A DNA stretch of 64,000 nucleotides from Caulobacter sp. S45. GTDB lineage: Bacteria > Pseudomonadota > Alphaproteobacteria > Caulobacterales > Caulobacteraceae. The stretch is taken from assembly GCF_009765965.1 (NCBI RefSeq), contig NZ_LMUL01000014.1, positions 1,939,413-2,003,412 on the forward strand. The letters run 5' to 3'. This document shows positions 29,016-38,300 of this stretch, piece after piece (the stretch's first letter is position 1; the number at the start of each line of letters is the position of its first letter). A program made the translations under genes and the position numbers. Below the pieces are notes generated by a model. That model was not told where the DNA came from. It saw only the letters and a program-made list of their open reading frames with translations, and made no database searches.

Positions 29016-30095
29016 TCAGTGTCCGAGGGACTGTGCGAGCAGGGCCTGTAAGCCGCGCGCGTCGAGCCGTTCGGGGTTGCGGTCGGAAGTGTAGGAGAAC
29101 CCTTCCGGCAGGCCCCGCGCGCCCTGTTCGAGCCAGGCGTCTCGCCGCGACAGGTCGTGGCTGGGCAGGATCACGTAGCGGTCGTCCAGTTCGACGGCCG
29201 AGCGGGCGTCGTCCTCGGGCACCATGATCTCGTGCAGCTTCTCGCCCGGGCGGATGCCGACCAGCTTGTGCGGCAGGTTGGGCGCGATGGCGTGGGCCAG
29301 CTCGGTGGTGTGCATGGAGGGGATCTTGGGCACAAAGATCTCGGCGCCGGCCATCATCTCCATGCTGGAGAGCACGAAGTTCACCCCCTGCTCCAGGGTG
29401 ATCCAGAACCGGGTCATGCGCGCGTCGGTGATCGGCAGCTCGACCGCGCCCTCGGCCACCAGCTTGCGGAAGAAGGGCGCCACCGACCCGCGCGAACCCA
29501 TGACGTTGCCATAGCGTACCACCGAAAAACGGGTCCCCGCGTCGCCCGCCATCGCCTGGGCGGCCACGAAGATCTTGTCCGACGCCAGCTTGGAGGCGCC
29601 GTAGAGATTGATCGGGTTGGCCGCCTTGTCGGTGGACAGGGCCACCACCCGCTGCACGCCCGCGGAAATGGCGGCGTTGACCACGTTCTCCGCCCCCATG
29701 ACGTTGGTCTTGATGCACTCGAAGGGATTGTACTCGGCGATCGGCACGTGCTTGAGGGCGGCCGCGTGGATCACATAGTCCACCCCCCGCATCGCCATCT
29801 CCAGCCGGGCTGCGTCGCGCACGTCGCCGATGAAATAGCGCAGGAAGGGATAGCGCTCGGGTGGGAAGGCCTGGGCCATCTCGTACTGCTTCAGCTCGTC
29901 GCGGCTGAAGATAATCAGCTTCTTGGGCCGGAATTCCTCACAGGCCATCTGCACGAAGGCGCGCCCGAACGAGCCCGTGCCCCCGGTGATCAGCACCACC
30001 TTGCCGTTCAGATCGACGCGCGGGGTGCGGAAATCGCGGGTGCTCGCGACGGTTTGCACAGCTTCCAGGCTTTCGGCGAGGTTGGCGGCGGGCAT
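29016..30095 (-). CDS. flmA: UDP-GlcNAc 4,6-dehydratase (inverting), FlmA/PseB-like
   Basis: The protein is 359 residues from the ATG at 30095. It is an extended short-chain dehydrogenase with NAD-binding TGGTGSFG (residues ~36-43), LSTDKAANPINLYGASKLASDK carrying the Tyr-x3-Lys pair, and the PseB-typical AALKHVPIAEYNPFECIKTNV. PseB performs C4,6 dehydration with C5 epimerisation, the first step to pseudaminic acid. In Caulobacter the equivalent is FlmA, needed for flagellin glycosylation. It is divergent from flmB, which encodes the next step. Confidence 0.88.
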   Translation of the reverse strand: MPAANLAESLEAVQTVASTRDFRTPRVDLNGKVVLITGGTGSFGRAFVQMACEEFRPKKLIIFSRDELKQYEMAQAFPPERYPFLRYFIGDVRDAARLEMAMRGVDYVIHAAALKHVPIAEYNPFECIKTNVMGAENVVNAAISAGVQRVVALSTDKAANPINLYGASKLASDKIFVAAQAMAGDAGTRFSVVRYGNVMGSRGSVAPFFRKLVAEGAVELPITDARMTRFWITLEQGVNFVLSSMEMMAGAEIFVPKIPSMHTTELAHAIAPNLPHKLVGIRPGEKLHEIMVPEDDARSAVELDDRYVILPSHDLSRRDAWLEQGARGLPEGFSYTSDRNPERLDARGLQALLAQSLGH

Positions 30096-30137
30096 GGGCG
30101 GACCTTGCAAGGATGGAGCGCCATGCTGACCCGTTAG

Positions 30138-30159
30138 GGTTAACGTTTCGTGGTTAACG
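30138..30159. promoter_or_regulatory. Paired GGTTAACG repeats between flmA and flmB
   Basis: The 8-mer GGTTAACG occurs at 30138-30145 and 30152-30159, a 14-bp direct repeat whose core GTTAAC is palindromic. Read on the minus strand each contains TTAACC, the CtrA half-site, but the spacing is not the classical TTAA-N7-TTAA. It sits in the divergent promoter region of flmA and flmB. Confidence 0.45.
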
Positions 30160-30180
30160 GGCGAGCAAGGGGCGGACGGC

Positions 30181-31380
30181 ATGCTGCGTTCCATGTCGAG
30201 CCCTCATCCCCTCCCCTACGGCCGCCACCTGGTGGAGGACGACGATATCGCCGCCGTGGTGGCGGCGCTGAAGAGCGATCACATCGCCCATGGTCCCAGC
30301 GTGACGGCGTTCGAGCGTGCGCTGGCGACCGCGGTGGGCGCGAAAGAGGCCGTCGCCTGTTCCTCCGGCACCGCCGCCCTGCACCTGGCGCTGGCGGCGC
30401 TCGACGTGGGGCCGGGCGATGTCTGCCTGGTTCCGGCGATGACGTTCCTGGCCACCGCCACGGCGGCGCGGCTGTGCGGCGCGGAGGTGGCCTTCACCGA
30501 TGTCGACCCCGTCACCGGCCTGATGACTGTGCAGATCCTAGCCGCAACCCTCGCGCGCGAGCCCGCGCCCAAGGTGGTGCTGCCGGTGCATCTGGGAGGG
30601 CGGCTGTGCGACATGGACGCGCTGGCGCCGCTGGCGCGCTCGGCCGGAGCCTGGGTGGTGGAGGACGCCGCCCACGCCATCGGCGGACGCGACGCCCAGG
30701 GACGCCAGGTCGGCGACTGCGCGGTTTCCGACGCCGCCACCTTCTCGTTCCATCCGGTCAAGACCCTGGCCGCCGGCGAGGGCGGGGCGATCACCCTGAA
30801 CGATCCGGAGCGGGCCGAGCGGATGCGCCGGCTGCGCAATCACGCCGTCTCCCGCGATCCCCACCTTATGGGCGAGGCCGACAGCTTCGACGCCGATGGC
30901 GCGCCCAACCCCTGGGCCTACGAACAGCTCGAACTCGGCTTCAACTACCGCATGAACGAGATGGAGGCGGCGTTGGGGCTGAGCCAGCTCCACAAGCTCG
31001 CGCGCTTCGTCGATCGCCGGACCTCGTTGGCGGCGCGCTACGACCGGCTGCTTACACCCTTGGCTCCGTGCGTGACGCCGATACGTTCCGGGCCAGGCTC
31101 GAAGCCGGGGCTGCACCTCTACGGCGTGCTGGTCGACTTCGAGGCGACGGGCGTGACGCGGGCGGAGACGATGCGCGCGCTTTCCGCCAAAGGGATCGGC
31201 GCGCAGGTCCACTACATCCCGCTCTACCGTCAGCCCTATTTCCGCAACCGCTACGGCGAGATGCGCCTGCCGGGCGCGGAGGCCTACTACGCCCGTATCC
31301 TGGCCCTGCCGCTCTATCCGGCGATGGCCGACGAGGATGTGGACCGGGTAGTGGACGCGCTGACCGAAGCGATCGGGTGA
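30181..31380 (+). CDS. flmB: UDP-4-amino-sugar transaminase, FlmB/PseC-like (DegT/DnrJ/EryC1)
   Basis: The 399-residue PLP enzyme starts at 30181 (an ATG at 30193 is equally possible). It has the DegT features ACSSGTAALHLAL, the VEDAAHAIGG aspartate that pairs with PLP nitrogen, and the catalytic lysine in SFHPVKTLAAGEGGAI. PseC aminates the 4-keto sugar made by PseB. The remaining pseudaminic genes (pseH, pseG, pseI, pseF) are not in this window. The assignment to PseC rather than another DegT enzyme rests on the adjacent PseB-like gene and the N-terminal PYGRHLVEDDDI. Confidence 0.88.
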   Translation: MLRSMSSPHPLPYGRHLVEDDDIAAVVAALKSDHIAHGPSVTAFERALATAVGAKEAVACSSGTAALHLALAALDVGPGDVCLVPAMTFLATATAARLCGAEVAFTDVDPVTGLMTVQILAATLAREPAPKVVLPVHLGGRLCDMDALAPLARSAGAWVVEDAAHAIGGRDAQGRQVGDCAVSDAATFSFHPVKTLAAGEGGAITLNDPERAERMRRLRNHAVSRDPHLMGEADSFDADGAPNPWAYEQLELGFNYRMNEMEAALGLSQLHKLARFVDRRTSLAARYDRLLTPLAPCVTPIRSGPGSKPGLHLYGVLVDFEATGVTRAETMRALSAKGIGAQVHYIPLYRQPYFRNRYGEMRLPGAEAYYARILALPLYPAMADEDVDRVVDALTEAIG

Positions 31381-31396
31381 GCAGCGACGCGAACCG

Positions 31397-32542
31397 TCAC
31401 GCCAACAGCTCGCCCGTCACCCGATCCAGCAGCAGGCGGCCCGCGCGCGTCGCGCGTACACGGCCGCCGTCCACCGTCAGCCAGCCGCCCTCGGTCAGCG
31501 GCGCCAGGGCGTCCAACCGGCCAAGCGCCGCCACATCGTCCAGCGCCACGCCCTCGTCGATGCGCAGGCCCATCAGGATGCGTTCCTCCAGGACTTCCGA
31601 AGGGGCGACAGGTTCGCGGCGCGCCCAGCCGGTCCCGGTCTCGGCGACGCGTCGGACATAGGCCTCGATCCCGGACTCGGCCTCGGTCGCGTACCGCGCG
31701 CCGTCCATGACCACCCGGCCGTGCGCGCCGGGGCCGACGCCGACATAGGCCTCGCCGCGCCAGTAGACGAGGTTGTGGCGCGAGCGCGCCGCACGGCCCC
31801 GCGCGAAATTCGACACCTCGTAGGCGTCGAAACCCAGGCCGGCGAGGGTCTCGATCGTGGTCTCGTAGAGGTCGGCGCCCCGGTCGGCGTCCGGCGCCGC
31901 CATCTGGCCCCGCCCGACCGCCCGGCCGAACGGCGTCGTCGCCTCGATGGTCAGCTGGTAGGCCGAGACGTGCTCCGTCCCGAGCGCGGTCGCCCGGCGC
32001 AGGGTCTCGGTCCAGGCTTGGGCGGTCTGGCCCGGGAGGGCGTAGATCAGGTCGAGCGAAACGCGCGGAAACACGCCGACCGCCGTCTCCACCGCCCGCA
32101 GCGCCGCCGCAGCATCGTGATTGCGCTTGAGCAATCCCAGCGCCGCATCGTCCAGCGCCTGCACCCCCAGCGACAGCCGGTTCACCCCGGCCTCGGCGAA
32201 GGCGCGGAAGCGGCCGGTCTCCGCATCGGTGGGATTGGCCTCCAGCGTGATCTCCAGGTCCGGCTCCGCCGTCCACAGGCCGCGCGCCAGGGCGATCAGC
32301 TCGCCCACCGCCTCCGGCGGCATCAGCGAGGGCGTGCCGCCGCCGAAATAGATCGAGGCCAGCCGAGCCGGCCCGGCCAGCGCCGCCTGGGCGCGCAGGT
32401 CGGCGGCGATGGCGGCGGTCAGCGCCTCGGCGCGGGCGGAACGGCCCCGGTCGCGCACGACGTTGAAGTCGCAATAGGGACAGATCCGCTCGCAATAGGG
32501 CCAGTGGATATAGACGCCGAGCGGCGCGCCGGCCTCAGCCAA
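31397..32542 (-). CDS. hemW: Radical SAM heme chaperone HemW
   Basis: The 381-residue protein has the radical-SAM cluster CERICPYC (Cys-x3-Cys-x2-Cys) in HWPYCERICPYCDFN and the SIYFGGGTPSLM glycine motif, with the C-terminal HemN-like domain. HemW inserts heme and is often misannotated as coproporphyrinogen oxidase. The only acceptable start is TTG at 32542, 12 bases after and in the same frame as the rdgB stop. It is translated with rdgB. Confidence 0.9.
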   Translation of the reverse strand: MAEAGAPLGVYIHWPYCERICPYCDFNVVRDRGRSARAEALTAAIAADLRAQAALAGPARLASIYFGGGTPSLMPPEAVGELIALARGLWTAEPDLEITLEANPTDAETGRFRAFAEAGVNRLSLGVQALDDAALGLLKRNHDAAAALRAVETAVGVFPRVSLDLIYALPGQTAQAWTETLRRATALGTEHVSAYQLTIEATTPFGRAVGRGQMAAPDADRGADLYETTIETLAGLGFDAYEVSNFARGRAARSRHNLVYWRGEAYVGVGPGAHGRVVMDGARYATEAESGIEAYVRRVAETGTGWARREPVAPSEVLEERILMGLRIDEGVALDDVAALGRLDALAPLTEGGWLTVDGGRVRATRAGRLLLDRVTGELLA

Positions 32543-32554
32543 GGGGATCGCCGG

Positions 32555-33154
32555 TCACAGCAGCACGGCCTTCAGCTTCTCGAAGGCGCGGGCGCGGTGG
32601 CTGATGGCGTGTTTGTGGGCCGGGTCCATCTCGGCGAAGGTGATCTCAAGGCCGGTCGGGCGGAAGATCGGATCATAGCCGAAGCCTTGTCCGCCGCGGC
32701 CCGGAAACACCAGTTCGCCCTCCACGCGCCCCTCCACCGCCACCACCGGCCCGTCCGGCCAGGCGACGGCGAGCGCGCAGGTGAACCAGGCGAAGCGATC
32801 GTCGCTGCCTCGCTCGGCCAGTTCGCGCGCCACCCGATCCATGGCGACGCCGAAGTCACGCGGCTCGCCCGCCCAGCGCGCGGACAGCACGCCCGGCGCG
32901 CCGCCCAGCCCCCGCACCGACAGGCCCGAGTCGTCCGCAATGGCCGGCAGGTGGGCGGCGTCCGCCGCCGCGCGCGCCTTCAACACCGCGTTGCCCATGA
33001 AGGTGGCCTCGGTCTCCTCCGGTTCGGGCAAGCCAAGCTCGCCCGCCGACACCGCGTCGAAGCGGCCGTCGAACAGGGCCGCGATCTCGACCACCTTGCC
33101 GGGATTGTGAGTGGCGACGACCAGACGCGCGCCGGTCTGCAGCTTCAGGGTCAT
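32555..33154 (-). CDS. rdgB: Non-canonical purine NTP pyrophosphatase RdgB (Ham1)
   Basis: The 199-residue protein contains the Ham1 signatures [42 protein letters not shown] and [10 protein letters not shown]. It removes ITP, dITP and XTP from the nucleotide pool. It is followed by hemW, as is common in Alphaproteobacteria; the usual upstream rph is absent. The 184 bases between its start and the next gene hold no recognised feature. Confidence 0.95.
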   Translation of the reverse strand: MTLKLQTGARLVVATHNPGKVVEIAALFDGRFDAVSAGELGLPEPEETEATFMGNAVLKARAAADAAHLPAIADDSGLSVRGLGGAPGVLSARWAGEPRDFGVAMDRVARELAERGSDDRFAWFTCALAVAWPDGPVVAVEGRVEGELVFPGRGGQGFGYDPIFRPTGLEITFAEMDPAHKHAISHRARAFEKLKAVLL

Positions 33155-33338
33155 GGACGATCCTTCGGGATTGAACGCAGTCCGTAAAGCAAGAGCGCCC
33201 CGGGCTAAAGCCGTCGCCGATGCCTCATTCCGCGAGCTTTCCGATAATTAACCTGCGTGGCGCTGGCGTGGAGGCGGCGGCTTGGGCAAGTTGGCGAAGA
33301 GCGCGGCTATATCGCCGCCAGTGGATAGAGGCTGGAAA

Positions 33339-33884
33339 ATGCGCGCCTTGGGGCCGGGGTCGGTCTCCAGCTTCCTGAAGATCGTGCTGGAGGTGGTCCA
33401 CGCCGCCCTGTGGGTCGCGCTCGGGCTGCTGTTGATCGGGGGCATGGCGCTGCTGGTTTTCCAGCCGTTCGTGGGACAGCTCTACGAGCTGGACCTGCAT
33501 GACCTGACGCGCTCGCATCCGGCCAACATCTCGATCTCGCCGATGATGCTGGCGCTGTGCATGTTCGGGTTCGCGATCTACGTCGCGGTGCTGGTGGTGG
33601 TGTTCAACCGCTTGAGGCGCATCTTCGAGACGCTCACCCTGGGCGATCCGTTCCTACCCCACAACGTGGGGCGGCTGAGAGTGATCGGGCTGGCGCTGAT
33701 CGCCCTGCAACTCTGGAGCTACGTCCTGTCCACCTTCCTGCATTGGGCCGCGCCCAGCGTCCACGGCGACAAGGGGATTTCGGTCAATCCGACCGCCTGG
33801 TTCGCGATCCTGGTGGTGTTCGTGCTGGCCGAGGTGTTCCGTGAGGGCGCGCGCCTGCGCCAGGACGCCGAGCTGACGATCTAG
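33339..33884 (+). CDS. DUF2975 membrane protein
   Basis: From the ATG at 33339 (after AGAGG) the protein has 181 residues and four predicted membrane helices (~residues 15-40, ~60-85, ~110-130, ~150-170). The conserved LRRIFETLTLGDPFLPHNVGRLRVIGLALI is the DUF2975 hallmark. Such proteins are found with a small XRE regulator, which is the case here 16 bases downstream. The biochemical role is unknown; the pair resembles the Firmicute YozG type modules. Confidence 0.8.
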   Translation: MRALGPGSVSSFLKIVLEVVHAALWVALGLLLIGGMALLVFQPFVGQLYELDLHDLTRSHPANISISPMMLALCMFGFAIYVAVLVVVFNRLRRIFETLTLGDPFLPHNVGRLRVIGLALIALQLWSYVLSTFLHWAAPSVHGDKGISVNPTAWFAILVVFVLAEVFREGARLRQDAELTI

Positions 33885-33900
33885 AGGATCGCGAAGACCC

Positions 33901-34131
33901 ATGGCCATACGCCTGCACCTGGACCGCATGCTGCTCGCGCGCCGCATGTCCCTGACCGAGCTGTCGGACCGGGTGGGGATCGGCGTGGCCGACCTGACCC
34001 TGCTCAAGGGCGGTCAGGCTCGGGCGATCCGCTTCACCACCCTGGACGCGCTTTGCCGGGAGCTGGACTGCCAGCCCGGCGACCTGATGCAGTTCGACGC
34101 CGGCGAGCCCGAGACGCCGGCCGAACTCTAG
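33901..34131 (+). CDS. Small XRE helix-turn-helix regulator (DUF2975 partner)
   Basis: The 76-residue protein is almost only an HTH: LHLDRMLLARRMSLTELSDRVGIGVADLTLLKGGQARAIRFTTLDALCRELDCQPGDLMQF. The last part is the CxxLxCQPGDL motif of YozG-like regulators. It immediately follows DUF2975 and presumably controls this pair. Confidence 0.85.
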   Translation: MAIRLHLDRMLLARRMSLTELSDRVGIGVADLTLLKGGQARAIRFTTLDALCRELDCQPGDLMQFDAGEPETPAEL

Positions 34132-34226
34132 CGCATCCGGGTATGGATTGAGCCGCCGCCAAGTTCCGCATATCCCCGTTCGCGGGGGGGGTGCGGGGTT
34201 GTTCGGCCTGCCGGACAGGAGATCCC

Positions 34227-34619
34227 ATGCCGTTGTTCACCGTCACTTTGCGGGCCGGCAGGTCCGCCGATGAAATCGAGCGCCTTTCCGGCGCGATCCA
34301 TGCCGCCGCCGTCGCCGCCGGCTACCCCTCCGACGACATGTTCCAGCGCTTTCTCCCGCTCGAACCGGGCCATTTCCGGGTGGACCCGAAATATCCAGGG
34401 CTGCCGAAAGCACGCACGGACCAGGTGCTGATCATCGAGGCGCTGGTGTCGTCGGGCACAGAGACCGAGCGAAAACGAGCCCTCGTCGAAAGCCTGGTGG
34501 AACACCTCGCCGCAACCGGGACCGATCCCAACGACATCATGGTGTTCTTCCTGGAAACCGACCGCGCGAGCGGGTCTTTCGGGGGCGGCCTGTTTGCGCC
34601 TCCCGTCGCGTTGACGTGA
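34227..34619 (+). CDS. Tautomerase family protein
   Basis: The start is the ATG at 34227, six bases after AGGAG. After removal of Met the protein begins with proline (PLFTVTLRAGRSADEIERLSGAIH), the catalytic Pro-1 of the 4-oxalocrotonate tautomerase superfamily. At 130 residues it is of the long (double-length-like) type seen in uncharacterised tautomerases. The second half has NDIMVFFLETDRASGSFGGG, similar to the family C terminus. Substrate is unknown. Confidence 0.8.
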   Translation: MPLFTVTLRAGRSADEIERLSGAIHAAAVAAGYPSDDMFQRFLPLEPGHFRVDPKYPGLPKARTDQVLIIEALVSSGTETERKRALVESLVEHLAATGTDPNDIMVFFLETDRASGSFGGGLFAPPVALT

Positions 34620-34666
34620 CCGAGGCGGGAGCAGCGCATTGGGTGCAGGTTGATCGGGACTTCCGA

Positions 34667-35134
34667 TCAGACCGGCAGGGCCCCGCCGCTCTTGACCTCT
34701 TCCAGCACGGTGTAGGTCCGCGTCTCGCGCACGCCCGGCAGCTTGACCAGCAGTTCGCCCAGAAAGGCGCGGTAGTCTCCCATGTCGCGTAGCCGGGCCT
34801 TGATCAGGTAGTCGAACCCGCCCGCCACCATGTGGCATTCGATCACCTCGGGCACGCGCAACACGGCGGCGGCGAAGGCGTCGAACACGTCGCTGGTGGT
34901 GCGGTCCAGCACCACTTCCACGAACACCAGCAGCGCCCGGTCGACCTTTTCCGGGTCCAGGTCCACGGTGTAGCCCCGGATCACGCCCCGCTCGCGCAGC
35001 TTGCGCACCCGCTCGTGGACGGCGGCCGGCGACAGGTTGGCGCGCCGGGCCAGGTCCTGGTTGGTGATCCGGCCGTCGGTCTGCAGCAGGCGCAGCAGAC
35101 GGCGATCGGTGTCGTCGAGCGAAACTTCGGTCAT
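34667..35134 (-). CDS. putR: Lrp/AsnC-family regulator, PutR-like
   Basis: The 155-residue protein has the Lrp HTH (DDTDRRLLRLLQTDGRITNQDLARRANLSPAAVHERVRKLRERGVI) and the RAM ligand-binding domain (HMVAGGFDYLIKARLRDMGDYRAFL). It is divergent from putA; in Rhodobacter, Agrobacterium and Caulobacter relatives an Lrp-type PutR activates putA in response to proline, because the short PutA lacks a DNA-binding domain. The start at 35134 (MTEVSLDD) is clear. Confidence 0.88.
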   Translation of the reverse strand: MTEVSLDDTDRRLLRLLQTDGRITNQDLARRANLSPAAVHERVRKLRERGVIRGYTVDLDPEKVDRALLVFVEVVLDRTTSDVFDAFAAAVLRVPEVIECHMVAGGFDYLIKARLRDMGDYRAFLGELLVKLPGVRETRTYTVLEEVKSGGALPV

Positions 35135-35233
35135 GGAGCCATATAACCTGAGAATCTTCGGTCGATCCGCCGGTGAAGAAAAGCACATTCGGATAACAAT
35201 ACGATATTCCGAAATTTGAACATCGCCCCTTGT

Positions 35234-35322
35234 CCGCTCATTCCCGCAAAGGCGGGAATCCAGATTCATCCGGCCACGCCTGAGGCCTTGACCTGGGTCC
35301 CCGCCTTCGCGGGGATGAGCGG
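35234..35322. repeat. Two-armed palindromic repeat upstream of putA
   Basis: Two 30-base arms (35234-35263 and 35293-35322) are inverted copies of each other with a few differences, separated by 29 bases. Each arm is itself a hairpin (CCCGC-AAAG-GCGGG; CCCCGC-CTTC-GCGGGG). The whole resembles the dispersed palindromic elements scattered through Alphaproteobacteria. It occupies the promoter region between putR and putA. Confidence 0.7.
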
Positions 35323-35355
35323 TAGTTGGAAGCGAACTTAAGCTGGGAAGACGCC

Positions 35356-38300
35356 ATGACCTGGGACGCCCTGGACCGCCACAAGTACCGTGACGAGAGC
35401 GAAGCGGTCTCGGCCTTGCTGGCCGCCAAGCCGCTGGGCGCCCAAGCCCGCGCCAGCGTCGCCGCCGACGCCCAGGGCCTAGTCCGCGCCGCCCGCAGCA
35501 GCGCACGCCGTCAGGGCGTGGTGGAGAGCTTTCTGCAGGAGTTCTCGCTGGGCACCAAGGAGGGCCTGGCGCTGATGTGCCTGGCCGAGGCCCTGCTGCG
35601 CACGCCCGACCAGGATACGCGCGACAAACTGATCGCCGAGAAGATCGGGGACGCGGACTGGGCTTCGCACCTGGGCCAGTCCGACAGCCTGTTCGTCAAC
35701 GCCTCCACCTGGGGGCTGATGCTGACCGGCAAGCTGGTGGACGTGGACGAGGAGGCCAAGAGCGACATCGGCGGCTTCGTCAAGCGGCTGGCCGGTCGTC
35801 TGGGCGAGCCCGTCGTGCGCCAGGCCGTGGGAGCCGCGGTGCGGATTATGGGCGAACAGTTCGTGCTCGGCCGCACCATCGAGGACGCCCTGAAGCGCGC
35901 CCGCAAGGAGGGTGTGCTCTGCTCGTTCGACATGCTGGGCGAGGGCGCGCGCACCTCAGCCGACGCCGAACGCTATGAGCGTCTTTACGCCGCCGCCATC
36001 GAGACGGTGGGCAAGGCTACGGCCGGCGCGGGTCCCGAACGCGGCCACGGCGTGTCGGTGAAGCTGTCGGCCCTGTCGCCCCGCTACGAGTCCACGCAAG
36101 AGGCGCGGGTGTGGAGCGAGCTGTATCCGCGGGTGAAGCGGCTGGCCGTCCTGGCCTCGCACTACGACCTGAACTTCGCCATCGACGCCGAGGAGGCCGA
36201 CCGGCTGGTGATCTCGCTGAAGCTGCTGGAGAAGCTGGCCCACGAGGACGAGCTCGGCCACTGGCAGGGGCTGGGCGTGGTGGTCCAGGCCTACCAGAAG
36301 CGCGCGGTCGAGGTGATCGGACGGGTGGCCAAGCTCGCCCGCGACAGCCAGCGCCGGATCATGGTGCGCCTGGTCAAGGGCGCCTACTGGGACAGCGAGA
36401 TCAAGCGCGCCCAAGTGGCGGGACGGCCGGGCTATCCGGTCTACACCACCAAGCCAGCCACCGACCTGTCCTACCTGGTCGCCGCGCGCACCCTGATCGA
36501 CGCCTCGCCGGCGCTGTATCCCCAGTTCGCCACCCACAACGCCCACACGCTGGCCGCCGTGCGCCACATGGCCGGCGAGGCGGGCGTGCAGATCGAGCAC
36601 CAGCGCCTGCACGGCATGGGCGAGGCGCTCTACGCCGCCGCCACGACGCGGTATGGAAACGACCTGATCATCCGCGCCTATGCGCCGGTGGGCGGGCACG
36701 AGGACCTGCTGCCCTATCTGGTGCGCCGCCTGCTGGAGAACGGCGCCAACACCTCCTTCGTCCACGCCCTGCTCGACGACCGGGTGCCGGCGGACCTGGT
36801 GGTGGCCGATCCGATCAGCGCGGTCGAGGCCAGCCCCGGGCCGCACCCCAAGATCCCCCTGCCCCGCGACCTGTACGGCCCCGCGCGCCTGAACACGCTG
36901 GGCCGCGATCTGTCGATGAAGGCCGACTGCGACCGGCTGACGGCGGCGGCCGTAGCGCTGGACAGCCAGCGTTTCACCAGCGGCCCCATCGTCGCCGGCG
37001 GTCTGCGCAAGGGCGAGAACGTCGCCCCCGTGCGCAGCCCCGCCGACCTCTCGCGCATCGTCGGCGAGACCTCCGAAGCCGGGAGCGACGACATCGATCT
37101 GGCCTTCCGCCTCGCCCGCAAGGCGCAGCCGGCCTGGGACCGCATCGGCGGCCCCGCTCGCGCCAAGGTGCTGCGCGCCATGGGCGACGCGCTTGAGGCC
37201 GATCTCGACCGGCTGTGCGCCCTGCTCTGTCGCGAAGGCGGCAAGAGCCTGCTCGACGCCATCGCCGAGGTGCGCGAAGCGGCCGATTTCTGCCGTTACT
37301 ACGCCGTCCTGGCCGAACAGCAGTTCCGCGCGCCGGAGATGCTGGTCGGCCCGGTGGGCGAGACCAATGCGCTGGAGCTGCGCGGGCGCGGCGTGTTCGT
37401 CTGCATCAGCCCCTGGAACTTCCCCCTGGCCATCTTCACCGGCCAGATCGCCGCGGCGCTGGCCGCCGGCAACGCGGTGCTGGCCAAGCCCGCCGAGCAG
37501 ACCCCGCTGATCGCGGCGGAGGCCGTGCGCCTGTTCCACCGGGCCGGGCTGAAGGGCGATCTGCTGGCGCTGTTGCCAGGCAGGGGCGAGACGGTCGGGG
37601 CGGCCCTGACCGGGCATCCCGAGCTGGACGGCGTAGCCTTCACCGGCGGCACCTCCACCGCCTGGGCGATCAACCGCACGCTCGCCGCCCGCAACGGTCC
37701 TATCGTTCCCTTCATCGCCGAGACCGGCGGGCTGAACGGCATGTTCGTCGACACCACTGCGCTGAAGGAACAGGTGGTTGACGACGTCATCGCCTCGGCC
37801 ATCGGTTCGGCCGGCCAGCGTTGTTCGGCGCTCCGGGTGCTGTACGTGCCCAAGGACAGCGCAGAGCTGCTGATCGCCACCCTGAAAGGCGCGCTGGAGG
37901 CCCAGGTGGTCGGCGACGGCGCGGACCCCGCCTGCGACATCGGCCCGGTGATCGACGCGGAGGCGCGCGACGCCCTGGAAGCCCACGTCAAGCGGCTGGA
38001 GCGCGAGGCCAGGATCATCACCCGCTATGACGTCGGCGCCCTGGCCGACAAGGGGAGCTTCTTCGGCCCGGTCATCGCCGAGATCCCCACCCCCGACTTC
38101 CTGGAGCAGGAGGTGTTCGGCCCGATCCTGCACATCTACCGCTACGATCCGGCCAAGCTGCCCGAGGTCGCCGGCAAGCTGGCCGCGCGGCGCTACGGCC
38201 TGACGCTGGGCGTGCACACCCGCATCGACGCCTTCGCCGAGGAGGTCCGCGACCTGGTCCCGGCCGGCAACGTCTACGTCAACCGCTCGATCATCGGGGC

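Noticed and set aside
34185..34200. Run of G near 34187 upstream of the tautomerase as a phase-variation tract
   Set aside because: It is short and outside any reading frame or promoter spacer that it could switch.
34128..35186. Minus-strand frame of about 350 codons covering the tautomerase and putR regions
   Set aside because: It lies opposite the tautomerase gene and overlaps putR in another frame; the real proteins in those places have clear families.
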